64,000 bases of DNA, taken from positions 2,108,001 through 2,172,000 of the forward strand of contig NZ_LR593886.1 of NCBI RefSeq assembly GCF_901538265.1, given 5' to 3'. Positions 59,700 to 64,000 of the stretch are shown piece after piece. A program made the translations under genes and the position numbers. Each line of letters starts with the position of its first letter. Position 1 is the stretch's first letter. Origin of the DNA: Gemmata massiliana (GTDB taxonomy: Bacteria > Planctomycetota > Planctomycetia > Gemmatales > Gemmataceae). The notes below the pieces were generated by a model. That model saw only the letters and a list, made by a program, of their open reading frames with translations. It had not been told where the DNA came from and ran no database searches.

Positions 59700-60292
59700 T
59701 CCGATCCTAACGATTCGCGAGTTGGTTCGCGAGTCCCGATCGGCTGGCTGTATGGAGTGCCGGATGCCCCAGAAACCGCACGGACTTTTCCCAGATTCTG
59801 GGTGGCAGGCGGATGTTCCGTGAGGACGGATTGGCACCGGGTGCATTCGCCATCGTAATGTCGATGGCGAATGCACCCGGTTTCTACTGCACGGAAGCGG
59901 CGCCCCGCACTCACGCAGCCGGCGAGCGGCCTTTCCGTCTTACCTACAACCGCGCGTGCGCTGAGAACCAAGCACCCCAAAAACGCCGCACATCGCTCAT
60001 ACGCTCTGACAACAGCGGAAAGCCAATTTTGGGGTGTTTTGGCCCTTCGATGTGGGCCAAACGCTGGGATTTCAAGCACTTCACCGTTCGCCAAGTTTGC
60101 TGCCTCGCACTCGGACGTTCTGACAGTAACGGTTCGCTACAACTGCCCGTATTCCTAGCCGCAAACAACCTGAAACGCTTCATTCCAAAGGGTTTCACCG
60201 TTCGCTACATCTCGTATGTGCCCGTGAACGGCGGGGGGGTGCGAAGTGAAGTCGGTTAGGTTGCTCCTGATACCGCGAGAAGAGGCAGGTGG
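59700..60292. other. Intergenic region with hairpins
   Basis: About 590 bp between two leftward genes. It contains the 20-bp hairpin at 59836-59881, an ACCCCAAAA/TTTTGGGGT pair (about 59970 and 60029) and a TTTGGCCC/GGGCCAAA stem near 60038-60061. The heptamer-like CACCGTTCGC recurs near 60083 and 60197. Open frames here have no ribosome binding sites. I see no gene. Confidence 0.5.
59836..59881. terminator. Perfect 20-bp stem hairpin
   Basis: Arm ACCGGGTGCATTCGCCATCG (59836-59855), 6-base loop, perfectly complementary arm at 59862-59881, then TTTCTACT. Located about 160 bp upstream of the sigma-WD40 start and 410 bp downstream of the TIGR03067 gene. Leftward transcription would need a T run on the other side, which is absent, so an intrinsic terminator is only one reading; an operator or repetitive extragenic palindrome is the other. 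Confidence 0.5.
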
Positions 60293-60760
60293 CTATTCCT
60301 TGACGCGCTTCATGACCCACACGATGATGCGCCCGTCGGTGGGCTTCTCAACGCTGGCCGGGCGCAGTTTACCGTCCTTGGGAGCAGCCATCGCGAGGTG
60401 GAGCGTATCCCCGTCCAGCTTGAACACACCTTCGGTGACGCGCTCGGGTCTGCCCGGCCGAGATTCTGTCAGGTCGATACACTTCGGGTCCGCACCGGGG
60501 TCCAAGGCCGTGACCTCCGCCACCTCGGTCTTCGTTCCCCGGGTGAACGTCAATTTGGTCCCCGCGATCGCGCAGAACGCATCGAGTTCCTTCACATCGG
60601 CTTCCCCTTCCGAGCCGAGCGCTTTCACGATCTGCCACTTGCCCTCGAGCTTCTTCAGCTCCTTTTTCGCTTCGGCCGACAGTTCCGGCGCCTTCTTGTC
60701 TTCCTTCGGCGGTTGACCCGGCGCAAGCGCTAGTGAAACCGCGAGCAACGAAGCGAGCAT
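60293..60760 (-). CDS. TIGR03067 family secreted protein
   Basis: 155 residues from the ATG at 60760 with GGGAGG upstream. Signal peptide MLASLLAVSLALAPG. Family marks: KKLEGKWQIVKALGSEGEAD, GTKLTFTRG, ALDPGADPKCIDLTESRPGR and GVFKLDGDTLHLAMAAP, i.e. LxGxWxxV ... DPxxxPKxIDL ... GxFKLDGDTLxL, followed by RPASVEKPTD. TIGR03067 proteins are planctomycete-typical, extracytoplasmic and of unknown function (lipocalin-like fold suspected). Confidence 0.92.
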   Translation of the reverse strand: MLASLLAVSLALAPGQPPKEDKKAPELSAEAKKELKKLEGKWQIVKALGSEGEADVKELDAFCAIAGTKLTFTRGTKTEVAEVTALDPGADPKCIDLTESRPGRPERVTEGVFKLDGDTLHLAMAAPKDGKLRPASVEKPTDGRIIVWVMKRVKE

Positions 60761-60883
60761 CGCGCATCCTCCCGAGGTTCGGAACACTCCCCGCGGTGAT
60801 GACGATTCTCGACCCGTGGAATTTCGTGCGAGCCGGAATTCGGTACCGGGTCGTTGGCGAACAGAAGTTGGTTAGGGCCACTC

Positions 60884-61210
60884 TCACGAGGTTGTGGTCG
60901 CGGGCGCGCCCATCGTCGGCCCGTGCGCCGGCGCAGTTGCGGCGGGGCGGTAAAGAGCGAAGAGCGCGCCCGCCAGCGCCGTCACGCAAACCACTTCAGC
61001 AAGGAGCATCCAAGCCGCGATTGCTTGCGTTTGCGGGCTCACGATCCTGTTGCCGATCGTAAGCCGGTAGTCCGAGGGCGGGGAAAAGAAAAACGCGAAG
61101 GCGATCCGCTCGTACCCGTCCTCGAATTCCAGTTTCCAGGGCGGGTACAGGAGCAAAAGGAGAACGGCAACGACGGCACCAACCCCGATCTGCTGCTGCT
61201 GTTTGGTCAC
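60884..61210 (-). CDS. Small membrane protein
   Basis: 108 residues from a GTG at 61210 with GGAGGG upstream. MTKQQQQIGVGAVVAVLLLL as first membrane helix, then YPPWKLEFEDGYERIAFAFF and FSPPSDYRLTIGNRIV outside, a second helix AAWMLLAEVVCVTALAGALF, and a low-complexity Ala/Thr/Pro tail. The YPPW-x(20)-FxFxxxPP pattern occurs in small uncharacterised bacterial membrane proteins. Divergent from 61304-61507. Confidence 0.7.
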   Translation of the reverse strand: MTKQQQQIGVGAVVAVLLLLLYPPWKLEFEDGYERIAFAFFFSPPSDYRLTIGNRIVSPQTQAIAAWMLLAEVVCVTALAGALFALYRPAATAPAHGPTMGAPATTTS

Positions 61211-61303
61211 GGTGCTCGCCCTCCGCCGAAAGATGTGAGGTCGAATGGCTTCATCGCGGGCGAAAGCAGTCGGTTGAACAGCGTACCACGATCGCCACGT
61301 GAT

Positions 61304-61507
61304 ATGCAAGCGACTGTCACTCCTTCCCCATCACCAAGTCTACGACCCAGCCCCCGCGCACGTGCGGCCCCGTTTGACTGCCCCACGTGCGGCGCGGTCT
61401 TGATGTGGGCACACTCGCGACTGTCCGTCGGGTGCGATCGGTGCGGATTGCGGGTCCGGGCGGGTGAATTATGCCCCTCTAACTGCGCCCCATTTCGGCA
61501 ACAATAA
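61304..61507 (+). CDS. Small zinc-ribbon protein
   Basis: 67 residues from an ATG at 61304; no strong ribosome binding site. Pro/Ser-rich start (MQATVTPSPSPSLRPSPRAR), then a zinc ribbon FDCPTCGAVLMWAHSRLSVG, CDRCGLRVRAGELCPSNC with two CxxCG knuckles 18 residues apart. Divergently arranged to the small membrane protein gene. Likely real because the Cys pattern is complete, but short and without a family. Confidence 0.5.
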   Translation: MQATVTPSPSPSLRPSPRARAAPFDCPTCGAVLMWAHSRLSVGCDRCGLRVRAGELCPSNCAPFRQQ

Positions 61508-61883
61508 GCTCGCCCCATCCGGATAAAGTGCCGAGCCCGCGCATTCGGAGCGTCGTCTCTTCGCCCGCTTGAACTCACGAGCACAGTACGTGGCCGGCAG
61601 ATCACGTCATTCGCGAGTGATCTTGTGGTGGATACCATGTGACCCACGGCAGCGGACTCTCGACTCGATGGTGCCGGTCGGCCATCATGGTTGGTGAAGC
61701 GGTGATTGCCGTCACAGGTGGGAACCGCTCCCCCACACTTCACCGCATACCTCTGGCTACGAGAGCCGGTCATGACTCTACGGATCACAACAGACGCGCT
61801 TAGCCCGAGGATTACCCTGAGTAGCAGTGCAGTGCTTGGGGCAAGCCCGGTCTGGGGGCGTGCCCATTCTCATATCGATCAAA
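61508..61883. other. Intergenic region
   Basis: About 375 bp between the zinc-ribbon gene and the stop of the HSP90-like gene. No gene, repeat or strong hairpin recognised. Confidence 0.45.
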
Positions 61884-64000
61884 TCAACCCTTCAATACGT
61901 CGAAAGCCATCCCTTTGATTGTCGCGTCGTTGACCAGATTACTGATTTCTCCTCGGAGCGCATCCCAACGCTTACGTGCCACTCCGACCCGCTCCTGTTC
62001 CACGACGCCATCGAAAAAGCCGTCCAGTGTTAGTTGCATGATGCGGATTTGCTCCTCGGATATGCTCCCAGAAGCAGCAGCGTACTTGTCGAGGGAAACG
62101 ACAGGGGGGTGCTGCGCATTGAGGAGCACCCGAGCGGGGCAATGTTCGGATACAGCGAACCGCCGATGGGAGGCGGCTTCGCCTCGCTGCCATGAGCCGG
62201 GAAGGTTGGCCGGCAGGCAGATGTAAGCGGCTTTAGAAAATATGTCATTGTCAATCACCGCATAATCGCCACGAATAAACTTGGAGAGTGGGGTGCCGGG
62301 CTTCTCTGCAAACAGCTCCCGTCGATCAACAAAGATGTCGCGGTCTTCCCGAATACTTTTCCATTCCTCTCCACCGAATAGGTGTTGCATGAGCGCGAAC
62401 TCTTCGGCCGAATCCGCCACTAGCCACTCCAATATCTTCTTGGCCCGGATATAGACTCGGAACAGACTTGTCTCTGCCATCTGTTTGAGTACGAATACGC
62501 GAATAGTACCAGTGCGCACCCCCTCGTACGACAGATACCGGATCTCTCCCTGCTCCGTGTTGGCACTTAGAGGGCAGTGACTGCGATATAGCTCCCCCAC
62601 AGCAGAGAAGATGGTGGGATGCGCCGGCGGAGAAGTCCAGCGAACTCGGCGGCGAGAGTGGCGCGATGCGGGGATGGCGAAATTGGATTCCGTCAGGCAG
62701 GCCAAGATGTGCTGCCGCCGGGCCTTATCGTCAGTCACAGACGAGCTAATTTCAGTGACAGCTTGACGTAATGCTGTTACGAATGCTTCATGTATAGCTG
62801 CCTGCAGTCCAGCGGAAAAATCAGGAGTGATCTCGATTTCATTACGCGACGGCAGAATTGGAGAATAACCTTTTTCAAAGTCGATGATGATGTAGAAGTG
62901 ACGGATCGCGTTGGTGTCCCTATCGTAGTGTGTCCGCCCACTCGACTCTTCCACCTCCTTCACGACATATCGCTTGCCTGGCTTAAGGTACTCCGAGGTC
63001 TGCTCGAACACCCTCACACCAGCGTTGCTTACCAGCAGATAAGAGGCTGGAGCAGGATCCTTCTTGCGGTCCCCTCGAAGCGAAAGCAGAAAGGCCGCGC
63101 GAACGCGGAATCGGAATGAGCCGACCGCGTGTTCGGAATTAATTTCTCGGAGATCGACAAAGTGAACCGTATTTGCAGCGACCAATTGAACTTCATCCAG
63201 TGACTTCGGAAGGTTGACTGGCGGGTTCACCTCCAGAGTGTCACTTGCGTAGATGAAGAATCGCCGCACCATATCTGAGAATTGCGTCGCAGTCAGTGGC
63301 TTCTTTAGTTGGACGCGAATCTCCGTTCCTACCTCGCACGAAAAACGCTCAACGAAAAATGGCTTATCCACAGAGGTAAAGTCGACCTGCCAGCCGCCTT
63401 CACCGATCTCCCTGAAGAATCGCGTATAGACGTGAACACGGTCGGCGTGTTGAAAGACTGACGCGAAACCAATCCCGAACTGACCGATCGCTTGGTTAAC
63501 TTTCGTCTTGTTCGGCTTCGCCTCATCCAACTCGTCGCTCGCCCAGATCGACCGCCCAAGCGTAGTCAGATAGCGAGTAATATGCTGGCTCGACATCCCG
63601 ATGCCGTTGTCACGTATCGAGCACACACCCGGGGCCAGTAGCTGAATGGTAATTCTAGATTCGAACCCTTCACGGCTTAGACCTCGGCGGGTGGCGTTTG
63701 CATCAAGTGCGTTTTGAACGAGTTCACGAAACCAGACGTGTTCGGTGTCGCCATACAAGCCTTTCCCCATCAATAGCCTGATAATGGGGGTTGCCTCCAC
63801 TGTCAGGTATTCACCCCGAATGTTCGGTGATGTCCACTGGGGATAATAGAGTGTAATCGCGAACGGCGGAAACACCCGATAGTGTCTCCTCCATAGATCC
63901 GTCAGTTCGCGGATGAAAGTATCCGCGAAATGCTTGACCGTACTCACGAGCAAGAATCCGTCTCGATCGGCTACGCGCAATTCCGCAACAATCTGGCTTG
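61884..64000 (-). CDS. HSP90-like ATPase domain protein, N-terminus outside the window
   Basis: At least 705 residues; the frame is open at the right edge (SQIVAELRVADRDGFL), so the start lies beyond 64000. A GHKL/HSP90-type ATPase is clear: HVWFRELVQNALDANATRRG (E-x-x-x-N, N box), CSIRDNGIGMSSQHITRYLT (DxGxGM) and IGQFGIGFASVFQHADRVHV (G2 box). The middle and C-terminal parts (FYIIIDFEKGYSPILPSRNE, LQAAIHEAFVTALRQAVTEI) follow the HSP90-like protein family that is not HtpG. Such stand-alone HSP90-like NTPases occur near metabolic or defence genes in bacteria, but the neighbours here give no clue. GC content is lower than in the surroundings, which suggests acquisition. Confidence 0.8.
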   Translation of the reverse strand, partial: SQIVAELRVADRDGFLLVSTVKHFADTFIRELTDLWRRHYRVFPPFAITLYYPQWTSPNIRGEYLTVEATPIIRLLMGKGLYGDTEHVWFRELVQNALDANATRRGLSREGFESRITIQLLAPGVCSIRDNGIGMSSQHITRYLTTLGRSIWASDELDEAKPNKTKVNQAIGQFGIGFASVFQHADRVHVYTRFFREIGEGGWQVDFTSVDKPFFVERFSCEVGTEIRVQLKKPLTATQFSDMVRRFFIYASDTLEVNPPVNLPKSLDEVQLVAANTVHFVDLREINSEHAVGSFRFRVRAAFLLSLRGDRKKDPAPASYLLVSNAGVRVFEQTSEYLKPGKRYVVKEVEESSGRTHYDRDTNAIRHFYIIIDFEKGYSPILPSRNEIEITPDFSAGLQAAIHEAFVTALRQAVTEISSSVTDDKARRQHILACLTESNFAIPASRHSRRRVRWTSPPAHPTIFSAVGELYRSHCPLSANTEQGEIRYLSYEGVRTGTIRVFVLKQMAETSLFRVYIRAKKILEWLVADSAEEFALMQHLFGGEEWKSIREDRDIFVDRRELFAEKPGTPLSKFIRGDYAVIDNDIFSKAAYICLPANLPGSWQRGEAASHRRFAVSEHCPARVLLNAQHPPVVSLDKYAAASGSISEEQIRIMQLTLDGFFDGVVEQERVGVARKRWDALRGEISNLVNDATIKGMAFDVLKG

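Noticed and set aside
61207-61788. 193-codon minus-strand frame over the zinc-ribbon gene
   Set aside because: No recognisable features; the plus-strand frame has two complete CxxCG knuckles, although that call also stays tentative.
1-64000. tRNA, rRNA, riboswitch or integrase genes
   Set aside because: Looked for as anchors of the phage-like modules, but no cloverleaf, rRNA stretch, known riboswitch core or tyrosine/serine recombinase motif was found by reading.

Overview
The window looks like a chromosome segment of a Gemmata-type planctomycete (family Gemmataceae). GC is high. There are two giant genes that fuse an ECF sigma factor to WD40 repeats, a DUF1549/DUF1553 gene paired with a Tat-exported DUF1501 gene, a TIGR03067 protein, DUF1573 and MauE/DoxX-type genes, a DUF1559-like prepilin fragment, and a surface protein with the planctomycete LExR-x-VPA type N-terminus. 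No rRNA, tRNA or CRISPR array was seen.

Layout. 1-16.5 kb is a mobile-element graveyard mixed with cell-envelope genes: a prepilin fragment, an ISAs1-family element (254-1459), a frameshifted polyprenol-phosphate glycosyltransferase, IS5-like and IS630 remains, a 66-bp MITE-like palindrome, a Cys-rich secreted protein, DUF1573, a GT-C type membrane glycosyltransferase, a broken MauE-like gene, a second identical ISAs1 copy (13169-14374) nested in an IS630 fragment, and a heavily frameshifted two-domain glycosyltransferase. 16.5-32.7 kb holds phage-like module A, all on the minus strand. It contains small zinc-ribbon genes, an HTH protein, a ParB-DNA methyltransferase fusion, a PrimPol/DUF3987-DNA polymerase A replication gene, a sigma-like factor and DUF2924. 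A plus-strand chromosomal cassette at 20.3-26.9 kb (sigma-WD40, DUF1549/1553, DUF1501) splits it. 33.4-37.6 kb carries a GT-B glycosyltransferase and a large beta-helix/FG-GAP surface protein. 37.9-40.5 kb is two different insertion sequences around a GT87 fragment. 40.5-47.1 kb is phage-like module B on the plus strand, a diverged relative of module A (DUF3987, DNA polymerase A, HTH, zinc-ribbon genes). 47.1-64 kb is mainly chromosomal: a WD40 protein, a cyclophilin, small genes around a palindrome cluster, an HTH regulator, a LamG protein, a broken FUSC transporter, a third ISAs1-family copy that cleanly interrupts a small gene, a second sigma-WD40 giant, TIGR03067, and a partial HSP90-like ATPase.

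Most interesting point. In both phage-like modules the linker between the DUF3987 helicase/primase and the polymerase carries a long inverted repeat with an in-frame internal direct repeat. Position and layout are the same in A (28916-29133) and B (42112-42327), but the nucleotide sequence is different. This recalls the lambda O gene, where origin iterons encode an interdomain linker, and suggests a type-specific replication origin inside the replication gene. The same modules carry a family of small genes that share an N-terminal R-[VIL]-x-K-L-[EG] signature although the rest of the proteins differ.

Frameshifts are frequent in the mobile modules, IS elements and some envelope genes. The long chromosomal genes are intact over 3 kb or more. 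That favours real decay over general sequence error, although both remain possible.
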